Assembly: GCA_036490475.1 (NCBI GenBank)
Contig: DASXDT010000002.1
Location: forward strand, 186,001 to 250,000
Reading direction: 5' to 3'
Origin: Candidatus Tumulicola sp.
GTDB taxonomy: Bacteria > Vulcanimicrobiota > Vulcanimicrobiia > Vulcanimicrobiales > Vulcanimicrobiaceae
Length of the DNA stretch: 64,000 nucleotides
The stretch's first letter is position 1, and the number at the start of each line of letters is the position of its first letter. The translations under genes and the position numbers were made by a program. This document shows, piece by piece, positions 56,364-64,000 of the stretch. The notes under the pieces are model-generated. The model searched no databases, was not told the DNA's origin, and saw only the letters and a list, made by a program, of their open reading frames with translations.

Positions 56364-59300
56364 ATGGCTAAGCCGCTCGAGCAACCCGCATCGCACGAAA
56401 CGCTGGAAATCCGACTCTTCGGACAGCTCGAGATTCGGCGCGGCGGTGTACCCGTCGTATTTTCGACGCCGCGCAAGTCGCTCGAAGTACTGGCCTATCT
56501 TCTGCTCAACCGCAGCGCGCCTGCCGGCCGAGAATACCTGGCGTTCATGCTCTATCCCGACGACGAGGAGTCATCGGCTCGGGCGAAATTGCGCGCGACG
56601 CTCAACGACATGCCGAAGATTTTGCCCGCACCCTTCGCGCAGTACGTGATCGTCGACAGCGATAAGGTGCGATGGAATCCGGACGCGCCGCTATGGTTGG
56701 ACGTCGATGCATTCGGAGCTGCCGCTGCGGATCCGCAACGCCATGCGGACGCCATCGATCTCTATCGCGGCGACCTCTTACCGCAGATATACGACGAGTG
56801 GATCGAAGCGCCGCGCGAAACGTATCGCAACGCATACGTGCGTTGCCTCGACTCCGCTATTGCGGCGGCCCGATCCAAAGCCGATTTTCCCGCTGCGATC
56901 GAAGCCGCGCGCAAGGCGCTGACCATCGATCCCTGGCGAGAGGATGTCGTGCGCCGAATCGTGTCGATTCGATATCAGAGCGGCGACCGCGCCGGAGCGC
57001 TCACCGAGCACGACGCATTCGTAAAACGTCTACGAACCGAAATGGATGCCGAGCCGATGGCCGAGACGATCGCGCTAGCCGATCGAATTCGCAAGGGCCT
57101 CGAGCCCACGGACGAGCCGGAAACCCTGGCGCCGTCGCCCTCGGCCACGCCCGTATTGCCATTCGTGGGCCGCGAAGACGAGTTCGCCGAGTTGATCGAT
57201 GGTTGGAGCCGCGCGGTACAGCGTCAAGGAAACATCGCCTTCGTCGGCGGTGAAGGCGGGATTGGTAAGTCACGCCTTTCGCTCGAATTTGCACACGCCG
57301 TCGAAGATCGCGGCGGCCGCGTGTTAAGCGGCGCGACGAGTTTCCCAGAAGCGATGCCCTACGAGGCAGTGACCGACGCGCTGCGTTCCGCAATACCGCT
57401 ATTGAGTGCGTTGCCGCAGAACCAAACGTTGGCAACGCTTGCAACGATCGTGCCCGAGTTGCGCCGTCGCTTCACGCTACCCGAGCTTGCGCAGTTGGCA
57501 GCCGATAGCGAACGAATTCGACTCTTCGACGCCGTAGCCCGAGCGCTCACCGACCTCGCCGCGCAACGCCCTTTGCTGTGCATACTCGAGGACCTGCAGT
57601 GGGCGCAGCAAGCCACGTGCGACATGTTGGAATTTCTAACTCGCCGTATCGCCGGAACGCGGATCATGCTCTTGATCACCTATCGAAACGACGAGATGCC
57701 GTCTTCGCATCCGCTGCACAAGGTGCGCGCGGTCGCGCAAAGAGCGGCCGGGATCACCAGCATTACGCTTCGCCGGTTAGACGCAAACGATATCGCGAAA
57801 ATGCATTCCCTGCTCGGCGCCGCTGCGAAGCTCGGCGTCGCCGAACTCGCCGAGGTGTCTGCGGGTCATCCGCACTTTTTGACGCAGCTAATCCTCGAAG
57901 GCCGTGAAGATCCCGGAGCGACGGTTTCCGAGACGATCGAACTCGCGTTAGGACGCCGCCTCGAACGGCTTTCGGACCAAGCACGTACCGCAGCAGAGAT
58001 TGCTGCTTATATGGGCGACTACTTTTCGATCGATGCCGTTCGGGAAGTGAGCGCCTGGGACGATACGACCCTAGGGAACGCGCTCGACGAACTGCTCGAC
58101 CGTCGAATCGTGCGCGAAAACCCGGCACGCAGCCTATTCGATTACGCGTTCGCGCATCACGCAATACAACAAGCGATCGTTAAGGATGTTCCGCCGCAAC
58201 GCGCGGCGACGCGCCGGCGACGAATCGCGCGCGTCCTAGAAAGCCTGTATCTGGAGCACGCACCGGAACTCGTTACGTCGATCGCTCGACAATACGATCT
58301 TGCCGGCGACGCGGAAAACGCCGCTCGACGATATCTCGATGCGGTTCGCTATTTGATCTCGGTCGGCGCCCTCGAGGAGGCGGGGGACCTCGCCGAGCGA
58401 GGCACCGAACTCGCGACCGAGCCGCGCCGATTAGTCGATCTTCGTTTCGAGCGCGTCACGGTCGAGTCGCGCCGAGGCGATCGTGACGCCTGGGAACGAG
58501 CCCTTGATGCTCTCGAAGCAGCGGTCGCCGCCGATGGTGATCCAGAAAAATCGCGGCTCGCACTATTGCGACGCTTCGAATTCGCCGACAACAGCAACGA
58601 CACAGAAACCGAGTCGCGAATCATCGAACGGCTGCGCGCTGCCGTAGACGGATCCGACCCGCATTGGCTGGCGCAGCTGCGGCTCGCCGAGTCGACGGCC
58701 TCGTACGACGCCGGACATTTGGCCGAGGCGGCAACCGCTGCCGAACATAGCCTGGCTGCATGCCGCGAAGCAGGCGACGTGGAGATGGAAACGCGCGTAC
58801 TTCTGCAGCTCGCGGCCGTGCAAGCGGAACGAGGCAATTTTTCCGAGGCCGATCGCGTTCTCGAGCAGACGCGAGCCGTCGTCGAGCGATCGTCAAGTCC
58901 GCAAGTACGGCTCAATGCGTTACGCAGTGAGTGGCCGATCGTGTATCGCCAACGGCGATCGGAGCGCGCCGCCGAAGTCGCTGCCGAGCTGCTCGCACTG
59001 GCCGAACAAATCGGCGATCGACCGACGCAAGGGCGCGCGCACGACCGCCTCGCGGTTTCTTTGACTGCAACGGGTCGCGACGTCGCGTCCGCGCGACGAC
59101 ATTGGGATCAAAGTCGCGAACTGACCGAAGAGAGTGGTCAAATCGCCTTCGCAGCCGGCAGCTTATCGAACGCGGCGGTTCTCGAAACGAAGCTTGGCTT
59201 TTTCGAACGAGGTCTCGAGTTGACCGAACGCTCGCTAGAAGCGTTCGAGAAGGCGGGGTTGCCACGCGGGTTGGCCGTCATTCTCGACAATCTCGTTTTA

Positions 59301-59846
59301 TTGCGTGCGTACACCGGCCGGTTCGACGGAGCGCGTGAAGCCGCACGACGTGCCTCGGAGCTCGCGGACGAACTCGATTTTGCGATGCAGAAAGCTTCGA
59401 TCGTGGAGAACCTGGCGTTTGTGGAGGCGCAAACCGGGGACTTCGAACTGGCGATCGCACTGGCGGAAGAATCGGTCGAGCGTCGCAAGGCGTTTGAACC
59501 GAACGTGTGGTCGTGTAAAACGTTGGCGGACATGGCGATTTGGCAAGCCAACGTTGGAAATCTGCCGGCCGCGCGAGAGGCCATCCGGCTGTTGTACGAG
59601 CACGAAGACGACATCGTTCGTTCGACCGACTTTCCGACGTATTGCTACTGGGCAGCGGCGCAGATATTTCATCTGGACGGGCGCTCCACCGATGAGCGCC
59701 GAGCGCTACAAAAGGGGCGCCAGATCATGCAAACGATGGTTCAGGAGCTCGATGATGTCGATCGCGCGCAATATCTTGGAATTCCTTGGCACGCCGACAT
59801 TATACGCGCGAGCGACTCGAACGAGTGGCCGTCCCCGCCGCGCTGA
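56364..59846 (+). CDS. Large SARP-type regulator: BTAD domain, AAA ATPase and TPR array
   Basis: 1160 aa. Residues ~12-110 form an OmpR-like winged helix (IRLFGQLEIRRGGVPVVF, STPRKSLEVLAYLLLN), then a bacterial transcriptional activation domain with RGDLLPQIYDEWIEAPRETY (~130-250). An AAA/STAND ATPase follows: Walker A GGEGGIGKSR (~294-302), Walker B LLCILEDLQWAQ (~400). The rest (~680-1150) is a tetratricopeptide-like helical array. This is the layout of AfsR/large SARPs, which use ATP and TPR ligands to control transcription. The neighbours give no clear target. It ends 173 bp before a strong shared terminator. Confidence 0.9.
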   Translation: MAKPLEQPASHETLEIRLFGQLEIRRGGVPVVFSTPRKSLEVLAYLLLNRSAPAGREYLAFMLYPDDEESSARAKLRATLNDMPKILPAPFAQYVIVDSDKVRWNPDAPLWLDVDAFGAAAADPQRHADAIDLYRGDLLPQIYDEWIEAPRETYRNAYVRCLDSAIAAARSKADFPAAIEAARKALTIDPWREDVVRRIVSIRYQSGDRAGALTEHDAFVKRLRTEMDAEPMAETIALADRIRKGLEPTDEPETLAPSPSATPVLPFVGREDEFAELIDGWSRAVQRQGNIAFVGGEGGIGKSRLSLEFAHAVEDRGGRVLSGATSFPEAMPYEAVTDALRSAIPLLSALPQNQTLATLATIVPELRRRFTLPELAQLAADSERIRLFDAVARALTDLAAQRPLLCILEDLQWAQQATCDMLEFLTRRIAGTRIMLLITYRNDEMPSSHPLHKVRAVAQRAAGITSITLRRLDANDIAKMHSLLGAAAKLGVAELAEVSAGHPHFLTQLILEGREDPGATVSETIELALGRRLERLSDQARTAAEIAAYMGDYFSIDAVREVSAWDDTTLGNALDELLDRRIVRENPARSLFDYAFAHHAIQQAIVKDVPPQRAATRRRRIARVLESLYLEHAPELVTSIARQYDLAGDAENAARRYLDAVRYLISVGALEEAGDLAERGTELATEPRRLVDLRFERVTVESRRGDRDAWERALDALEAAVAADGDPEKSRLALLRRFEFADNSNDTETESRIIERLRAAVDGSDPHWLAQLRLAESTASYDAGHLAEAATAAEHSLAACREAGDVEMETRVLLQLAAVQAERGNFSEADRVLEQTRAVVERSSSPQVRLNALRSEWPIVYRQRRSERAAEVAAELLALAEQIGDRPTQGRAHDRLAVSLTATGRDVASARRHWDQSRELTEESGQIAFAAGSLSNAAVLETKLGFFERGLELTERSLEAFEKAGLPRGLAVILDNLVLLRAYTGRFDGAREAARRASELADELDFAMQKASIVENLAFVEAQTGDFELAIALAEESVERRKAFEPNVWSCKTLADMAIWQANVGNLPAAREAIRLLYEHEDDIVRSTDFPTYCYWAAAQIFHLDGRSTDERRALQKGRQIMQTMVQELDDVDRAQYLGIPWHADIIRASDSNEWPSPPR

Positions 59847-60018
59847 GAAAGCGGGCGGCTCCCGCCGAAGGCGCAACACGAAACGCTGCTTGCTCGTTCC
59901 GTGCCCTCCGTGCGAGAGCCGACCACATCTTGCCCGCTGCTTCCTACTGGGCCGACGCCAACCGGACGATCCGGGAACGACGAGGGCTGCGATGGCGGCG
60001 TTGGAGCAACGATAGCAA

Positions 60019-60046
60019 ACACGCCGTACGAAAACGTACGGCGTGT
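60019..60046. terminator. Bidirectional terminator hairpin between convergent genes
   Basis: ACACGCCGTACG and CGTACGGCGTGT form a perfect 12-bp stem with AAAA/TTTT loop. CATTTT follows on the plus strand and TTTGC on the minus strand. It lies between the regulator and the S53 peptidase gene and could end both. Confidence 0.75.
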
Positions 60047-60087
60047 CATTTTGGATTGGGTCGCTCGTCCCGAGAAGAGAAAGCGAA

Positions 60088-61347
60088 CTAGAGGGCTTTG
60101 ATCGTCTTAGGCGTCCCCCAGCCGGTCGGCCCCGAATAGGCTCCGAACTGGCCGGTACCGGCCGTGCAGAGATAACTGCCGCCGCAGCTTCCATCGTTGC
60201 CGGTTTTGACGGGATGCAGACGCTTTTTCATCTGCTTTGCCGACATCTGCCAAATGGATTGTCCGGCGTTGAGCTTCGACGCGTTGCCGGCCAAGGCAAC
60301 CACGCCCGCGACCAGCGGCGACGCGGCGCTGGTACCGCACTCATAGAACCATCCACCGTATAGACCCGAGTACATTGCGACGCCCGGCGAGCATCCGGCT
60401 TCGGCCGAGATATCGGCAGCCGTCCTGTACGAGCATCCGGGATCGGATTGCCACGAGGGTTTGGCTACGGCCGTCCCAACCACCGATGCGCTGCCACATC
60501 CCGCGCTCGCGCCGTTCCAGGCGCTTTCGGTAAATTTGTTACCGCTCGCCTCCAACTGCGTGCCACCGACGGCGATGACCGACGAAAGGATTGCGGGGCC
60601 GCCGATTTCACCGTATCCACCATCCCCCGATGCCGCTAAGTATGCGATACCTTTGGTATTGAAATAGTTCGCGAAATTCGGATCGCCGCATGTCGAATCG
60701 CCGTAGCAGCCCCAACTGTTGCTGAGAATCTTCGCACCCAGGGTAACGGCGGTCGCTTCGGCTTTTTCCATGTCGCTAATCGAGCCGTCCGCTTCCATCA
60801 CGTAGATCGTACATTTTGGACAGGTTGCGGAGACCATGTCGAAATCGAGCGCGGTCTCGACGCACCAGCCAAAGTCTTCACAGCTATTTGGATAGTTCGA
60901 CTGCTGGCCGCTGGAGTTATAGCGCTGGATATTCGCGGTACCGAGGCCATATTCTGTACGGTAGGTAGCCACGTCGCTGGCAGCGGCCGAGTAGTCGCCG
61001 TTTTCGATCAGCGCTACAACCGTGTTCGTACCTTTGTTCAGTTTCTTGGTTAAGCCGTATGCTTCTTCGATCTGTTGAGCCGTGAAACCGCACGACGACG
61101 ACGGGTTGCACATTGCCGGGACGTCCAGCACGCGCAACGCAAAACACGACGGCTTACCGACGACTTGCGGGCAGTCGGGCCTCGCCTGATGTTTCACGAG
61201 CCATTCCGGCGGCGCGTGCTTCGCGCTTGTAAAAACGCCTTGCGACGCGGATGTACCCGGCACGTTCGACGACGAACTGCCGGCACTACAAGCGGAGATA
61301 GTTAGCGCCGCTATCAGCGCGGCTCCAATCCTAAACGATACCCTCAT
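60088..61347 (-). CDS. Sedolisin-type (S53) serine-carboxyl peptidase lipoprotein
   Basis: 419 aa. ATG 61347 has AAAGGAG upstream and starts a lipoprotein signal (VSFRIGAALIAALTISAC, lipobox Cys20). The S53 catalytic set is visible: Glu164 and Asp168 in CVETALDFDM, oxyanion Asp242 in AASGDGGYG, and Ser340 in CGTSAASP. A prodomain-like segment is short, and many cysteines (CNPSSSC, CPKC, CYGDSTC) fit an exported, disulfide-bonded enzyme. Sedolisins are active at acid pH, so an acidic habitat is suggested. ALIENGDYSAAASD resembles the start of the S8/S53 core. Confidence 0.9.
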   Translation of the reverse strand: MRVSFRIGAALIAALTISACSAGSSSSNVPGTSASQGVFTSAKHAPPEWLVKHQARPDCPQVVGKPSCFALRVLDVPAMCNPSSSCGFTAQQIEEAYGLTKKLNKGTNTVVALIENGDYSAAASDVATYRTEYGLGTANIQRYNSSGQQSNYPNSCEDFGWCVETALDFDMVSATCPKCTIYVMEADGSISDMEKAEATAVTLGAKILSNSWGCYGDSTCGDPNFANYFNTKGIAYLAASGDGGYGEIGGPAILSSVIAVGGTQLEASGNKFTESAWNGASAGCGSASVVGTAVAKPSWQSDPGCSYRTAADISAEAGCSPGVAMYSGLYGGWFYECGTSAASPLVAGVVALAGNASKLNAGQSIWQMSAKQMKKRLHPVKTGNDGSCGGSYLCTAGTGQFGAYSGPTGWGTPKTIKAL

Positions 61348-61898
61348 TAATTGAACTCCTTTTGAACGTACGATTCGCAAGAAGCTTTCGGTTTACAAAC
61401 CGCCCGGGCAGGCCCTGCCCCGCAAACGACATGCTCAAGCGTTTGCAGCTGCAACTGTCGATTTCAGTGAGCGTGGACTTCGGTCAGCAGTTACCTCGAG
61501 GATGAAACGGCCTCGAGGCTCCGAGCGGCATTCGACTCCCCGGCCGGTATCGCACGAGCCGCAGCGCCGGACGGTCGAAAGGGCTTCGGACGTCGACGGA
61601 CGGGTGATCCGGCGAGTCCATCGTCGCCGTCGTCGGTCACTCTTGGCGGACGGGCCGGGCCAAGGCTCAACCGATCGCGTATGCGACGGAGAATACTCGG
61701 CAAGAATGGCTGCGACGGAACGAGCCGGCTCATACGATGCATTGTACGCCTCATTCGAAAGAAGCTCCAGCTATACGCTCGAACTTTCTTCCGCAGTGCT
61801 CGCCTTTATATCACTTTGAGCCCGGCTCGCCCAGCCACGATGTGGCAACGGGAGCTACGCCGGCAAGCCAATCCGCGATAGTTGAAGGCGGAAACCCG
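61348..61898. other. 551-bp region rich in palindromes, no supported gene
   Basis: Open frames here are short and Arg/Pro-rich on both strands and lack ribosome sites, so I do not call them. Palindromes cluster at 61389-61402 (CGGTTTACAAACCG), 61406-61420 (GGGCAGGCCCTGCCC), 61443-61454 (TTGCAGCTGCAA) and twice CCTCGAGG (61494-61501 and 61511-61518). They lie upstream of the peptidase start and may be operators. Confidence 0.4.
61824..61869 (-). other. Structured RNA-like element after the 83-aa gene
   Basis: On the minus strand GGCTTGCC (61869-61862) pairs with GGCGAGCC (61831-61824) using one G-U pair, enclosing a second hairpin GCCAC/GTGGC (61834-61846). It begins about 30 bp after the stop of the 83-aa gene, so it may be a 3' structure or weak terminator; there is no U tract. 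Confidence 0.3.
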
Positions 61899-62150
61899 TT
61901 ACGAGTGCTGCAACTTCGAAAGGTCGGACGCCACGTCTCGATATAACGTGCGAGTAGCCTGAGCCAACATTTCAAGCACCCGAAAGAGGGCGTCACCAGA
62001 GATCGTAATCGCTTGCCATTCGACCGCCGCGTGGCGATGTACGAGTGCGTAGGTATCGCTGCCCACGTCGAAGATCGCGAATTCGTTCGATTCCGCAATC
62101 AAGGTAGCGCTATCGAGCGTTTTGGCGTCTATGGTATGCACGAGTTTCAT
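61899..62150 (-). CDS. Unknown 83-aa protein
   Basis: 83 aa, starting KLVHTIDAKTLDSATLIAE with DVGSDTYALVHRHAAVEWQ in the centre and a helical end (ALFRVLEMLAQATRTLYRDV). GAGGGG lies about 8 bases before the ATG. No membrane segment, cysteine or known family. It stands between the cytochrome operon and the peptidase. The amino acid make-up is balanced, unlike the shadows nearby, which supports real coding. Confidence 0.55.
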   Translation of the reverse strand: MKLVHTIDAKTLDSATLIAESNEFAIFDVGSDTYALVHRHAAVEWQAITISGDALFRVLEMLAQATRTLYRDVASDLSKLQHS

Positions 62151-62307
62151 GAAGGCACCCCTCTAGATATAAGGCAATGGGTCGAATCGAATCCAAGACG
62201 TCGACGAGTAAATGACAGAGGTTTTGTGAAATGACCTGCGCGACTTCTGCTGCCGTTGCAGTTCCATGCCGAGCGTAGCTAGGGGACGCGGCATCAGCGA
62301 CGTTTTG

Positions 62308-63156
62308 TTAGCGCGCTCTTTTTACGTCGTCGGGCGTAATGGTAGGCGAATGGTTACCCCACGACGTGCGTTCGTGATCGATAATCGCAGCTACGACTTG
62401 ATCGGAAAGCTGCGAAAAGGACGGCATAGCGGATCCGAACGTCTGTCCCGCGATCGTCTTGCCCCGTAACCCTCGAAGGACGATCGCAATATGTTCCTTC
62501 GGGTCGGTTGCGCCGACCACCGGGTCGCCGGCGAGCGATGGGAATGCGCCTGGCACTCCCGCGCCGACCGCTCCATGGCAAGCCGAGCAATTCGTAGCGT
62601 AACCGGACGCACCCGAAGCTTCATAGTCAAATCCGCCCGCCGTGCTCTTTCCGCTGTAGGCGGGCGCCTTCTGCGTCTGATCGCCGGCGGCAGGCTCGCT
62701 TGCGGCGGCAAGGGCGGGATTACTCGCGTACGTTGGCGTTGCCACAAATTCCGCCGGAGTATTAAAAAATTCCAAACCGTACCAACCCGCCCACGCCGTA
62801 ACGATCGCAATCATGACCCAAGTCCAAACCGGAATCGGTCCGTGCGATTCGGCACGCTCGGGATCGAACGGTTCGTCGCCGCCAAAGGAGTTGATTTCGA
62901 TGTCCAGCAGGCCGTGGACCGTTGAGCCCTCGCGCAGTCCGGTTATCGTGATTCCCGGCCCGTTGCGAACCGTAAAGCGAACGATTCGGGTACCCGTCGT
63001 TCCCAGGGCGTCGACGGCGATTAGGCGCAGCCTGTGCTCTCCGTCTTCAATCTTGGTCGTGTCCAGTTGGAACGTCGCCGGCGGGCGGTACGTGGCGAGC
63101 TGCTCCGTATCGTCATCGAGATAGACCGAGATCGATCGGGGACCCGCTGCTTCCAT
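62308..63156 (-). CDS. Mono-haem cytochrome c of the cbb3 oxidase operon (CcoP-like) with N-terminal Ig-like domain
   Basis: 282 aa from ATG 63156 (AAGGA upstream; overlaps the ccoQ stop as TGATG). Residues ~10-105 are beta-rich and Ig-like (TTKIEDGEHRLRLIAVDA; IVRFTVRNGPGITITG). One membrane helix follows (~108-131, PVWTWVMIAIVTAWAGWYG), then an Ala/Pro-rich linker and a single c-haem site C190-S-A-C-H194 with Met244 in GSAMPSFS as axial ligand. Ordinary CcoP has two haem sites and a short N-terminus, so this is an unusual third subunit. With one helix and haem outside, the Ig-like part should face the cytoplasm. Confidence 0.85.
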   Translation of the reverse strand: MEAAGPRSISVYLDDDTEQLATYRPPATFQLDTTKIEDGEHRLRLIAVDALGTTGTRIVRFTVRNGPGITITGLREGSTVHGLLDIEINSFGGDEPFDPERAESHGPIPVWTWVMIAIVTAWAGWYGLEFFNTPAEFVATPTYASNPALAAASEPAAGDQTQKAPAYSGKSTAGGFDYEASGASGYATNCSACHGAVGAGVPGAFPSLAGDPVVGATDPKEHIAIVLRGLRGKTIAGQTFGSAMPSFSQLSDQVVAAIIDHERTSWGNHSPTITPDDVKRAR

Positions 63157-63335
63157 CACCGATCGTCCTTGAGTATCAGTCGTTTGGGATGGTCCGGACC
63201 GGTTTCGGCGGGTGATACCATAGCGCGGACCGCAAAAACGATCGCCCACACGGTCACGACGGTACCGAGGACGGCGATGAGCCAGCCGATCGGATCCGCG
63301 CCGAACGGCTCGACGTTCATCGCCATGCCGTTCAT
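63156..63335 (-). CDS. ccoQ: CcoQ/FixQ-like small membrane subunit of cbb3 oxidase
   Basis: 59 aa: a single membrane helix (DPIGWLIAVLGTVVTVWAIV) and a short charged tail (RLILKDDR). Size, topology and position between ccoO and the ccoP-like gene match CcoQ. Its ATG overlaps the ccoO stop by 4 bp and its TGA overlaps the next ATG by one base. Sequence conservation in CcoQ is low, so the name rests on position and topology. Confidence 0.75.
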   Translation of the reverse strand: MNGMAMNVEPFGADPIGWLIAVLGTVVTVWAIVFAVRAMVSPAETGPDHPKRLILKDDR

Positions 63336-63916
63336 CGCTTGACCGCACCTTTGAGTGGCACTTGTTTGAGCGACTCTAAGTATGCGACCAGAGCTTGGGC
63401 TTCTTGGGTGGCGATGACGACCCGTCCGCTGGGGGCGTAGCCGGGGGGCACCGCGACGACGACGTCGCCTGGATCGGCGTGTTTTTTCACGCGAAAGAAC
63501 CAGGGGTATGCCGGCATGATGGAACTCGAGACGAGCGATCGCGGCTCATACAAGTGAATGTATTGCCACACCTCGCTGGGTTGGCGCGATCCGATGTTGC
63601 TCAAATCCGGCCCATTACGCTCCGACCCGAGAAGCTCTGGTGTAGCATACGCATAGTCGCCGGCAATTGATGGGCGTCCAAAGACGAGGTCCTGCTTGAG
63701 CGGGCGCACCTGCTGTGTGTGGCAGTAGGAGCAACCCTCCGCAACATAGGTCGCACGCCCACGGTCTTGCTGCTCCGTCAGCGGCACGACCCCCGGCGCC
63801 GGAGGCGTTTGCGAAAGAACCCAACCCGGCATTGCCCCCATCAAAATCGCAAGCACTTCGTAAATGAGGAACGGAATGCCAACGAGCAGGACGACGTTAT
63901 TCATTCCGCCCTTCAT
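63332..63916 (-). CDS. ccoO: cbb3-type cytochrome c oxidase subunit II
   Basis: 194 aa. N-terminal membrane anchor (VVLLVGIPFLIYEVLAILMG), then the c-haem site GCSYCHTQQVRP (Cys62-His66) and the CcoO blocks GDYAYATPELLGSERNGPDLSNIG and SIMPAYPWFF with the axial Met. It carries electrons from the donor cytochrome to the catalytic subunit of the high-affinity oxidase. The ATG overlaps the ccoN stop by 4 bp, and its own stop overlaps ccoQ, so the operon order ccoN-O-Q-P is kept. Confidence 0.95.
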   Translation of the reverse strand: MKGGMNNVVLLVGIPFLIYEVLAILMGAMPGWVLSQTPPAPGVVPLTEQQDRGRATYVAEGCSYCHTQQVRPLKQDLVFGRPSIAGDYAYATPELLGSERNGPDLSNIGSRQPSEVWQYIHLYEPRSLVSSSIMPAYPWFFRVKKHADPGDVVVAVPPGYAPSGRVVIATQEAQALVAYLESLKQVPLKGAVKR

Positions 63917-64000
63917 GCGCGCACCGATTCGCTTGCGTTCAGGTTCGGATTGCGCCGCGCAAACGTCATCAGATATACGTTGTAAGCGAACAACAGATGC
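63913..64000 (-). CDS. ccoN: cbb3-type cytochrome c oxidase subunit I, C-terminal end only
   Basis: Only the last ~28 codons are inside the window, reading LLFAYNVYLMTFARRNPNLN and ending ESVRA. A final membrane helix followed by a polar tail, and a stop overlapping ccoO by 4 bp, fit CcoN, the haem b/haem b3-CuB catalytic subunit. The assignment depends mainly on the ccoO neighbour. Confidence 0.7.
   Translation of the reverse strand, partial: HLLFAYNVYLMTFARRNPNLNASESVRA

Noticed and set aside
59786-60091. 101-aa plus-strand frame after the regulator
   Set aside because: It overlaps the regulator end in another frame, runs through the terminator and is Arg-rich.
61491-61819. Short open frames on both strands in the palindromic region
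   Set aside because: Arg/Pro/Ser-rich, no ribosome site, no family.
61815-61900. c-di-GMP riboswitch
   Set aside because: The conserved GGCAAACC and GACGCAAAGCC parts are missing.

Overview
The window is high-GC DNA packed with genes, from a Gram-negative-type (diderm) bacterium. The outer membrane is implied by a TonB-dependent receptor, a TonB-like membrane protein and several lipoproteins. Aerobic respiration is implied by cbb3 oxidase genes. The gene mix and the secreted 'Eremiobacterota-like' hypothetical proteins suggest a member of candidate phylum Eremiobacterota/Vulcanimicrobiota (WPS-2). That is inference from gene style: there is no rRNA or marker phylogeny here. No tRNA, rRNA, CRISPR array, insertion sequence, phage or integrase was seen, so this looks like ordinary chromosomal core plus lineage-specific genes.

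Layout. 1-7 kb: two secreted phospholipase C-type phosphoesterases flank a YCII-domain/ECF42-type sigma factor pair, followed by a DUF1579-like/CocE hydrolase pair. 7-17 kb: histidine degradation (hutF-like, hutI, hutU, hutH) on the minus strand, split by one large plus-strand TonB-dependent receptor. 17-27 kb: WYL regulator, secreted hypothetical, MaoC hydratase, clpC, DUF59 Fe-S factor, DHA2 exporter and a secreted prolyl oligopeptidase. 27-33.6 kb: propionyl-CoA to succinyl-CoA operon (pccB, fabI, small ORF, pccA, B12-mutase large subunit, epimerase). 33.7-36.7 kb: a very repetitive Gly/Tyr/Gln-rich secreted protein and a TonB-like protein. 36.7-45.5 kb: nine-gene minus-strand peptidoglycan-recycling operon (95-aa unknown, ABC ATPase, nagZ, AmiE-like serine hydrolase, anmK, BadF-type sugar kinase, murQ, DUF4127, marC), most junctions being 4-bp stop/start overlaps. 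45.5-50 kb: retropepsin-like protease, alpha/beta hydrolase, GH-A lipoprotein, Met/His-rich secreted protein. 50-55 kb: pgi-gnd-zwf behind a degenerate aspartyl-protease-like gene. 55-60 kb: small stress/Cys-rich/DUF2188 genes and a 1160-aa SARP-type AAA/TPR regulator. 60-64 kb: S53 (sedolisin) lipoprotein, an unknown 83-aa gene, and the cbb3 oxidase operon ccoN(partial)-ccoO-ccoQ-ccoP-like running off the right edge.

How the parts fit: histidine and odd-chain/propionate carbon enter central metabolism, sugar phosphates pass through pgi/zwf/gnd, cell-wall sugars are salvaged, and respiration ends in cbb3 oxidase. Secreted peptidases, phospholipases and hydrolases suggest an oligotrophic scavenger. 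The most unusual items are the muropeptide operon with DUF4127 and an orphan importer ATPase, the hut cluster with an embedded TonB receptor, the low-complexity surface protein, the ccoP-like cytochrome with an N-terminal Ig-like domain, and a pair of strong hairpins at 3875-3963 that could mark a small RNA.
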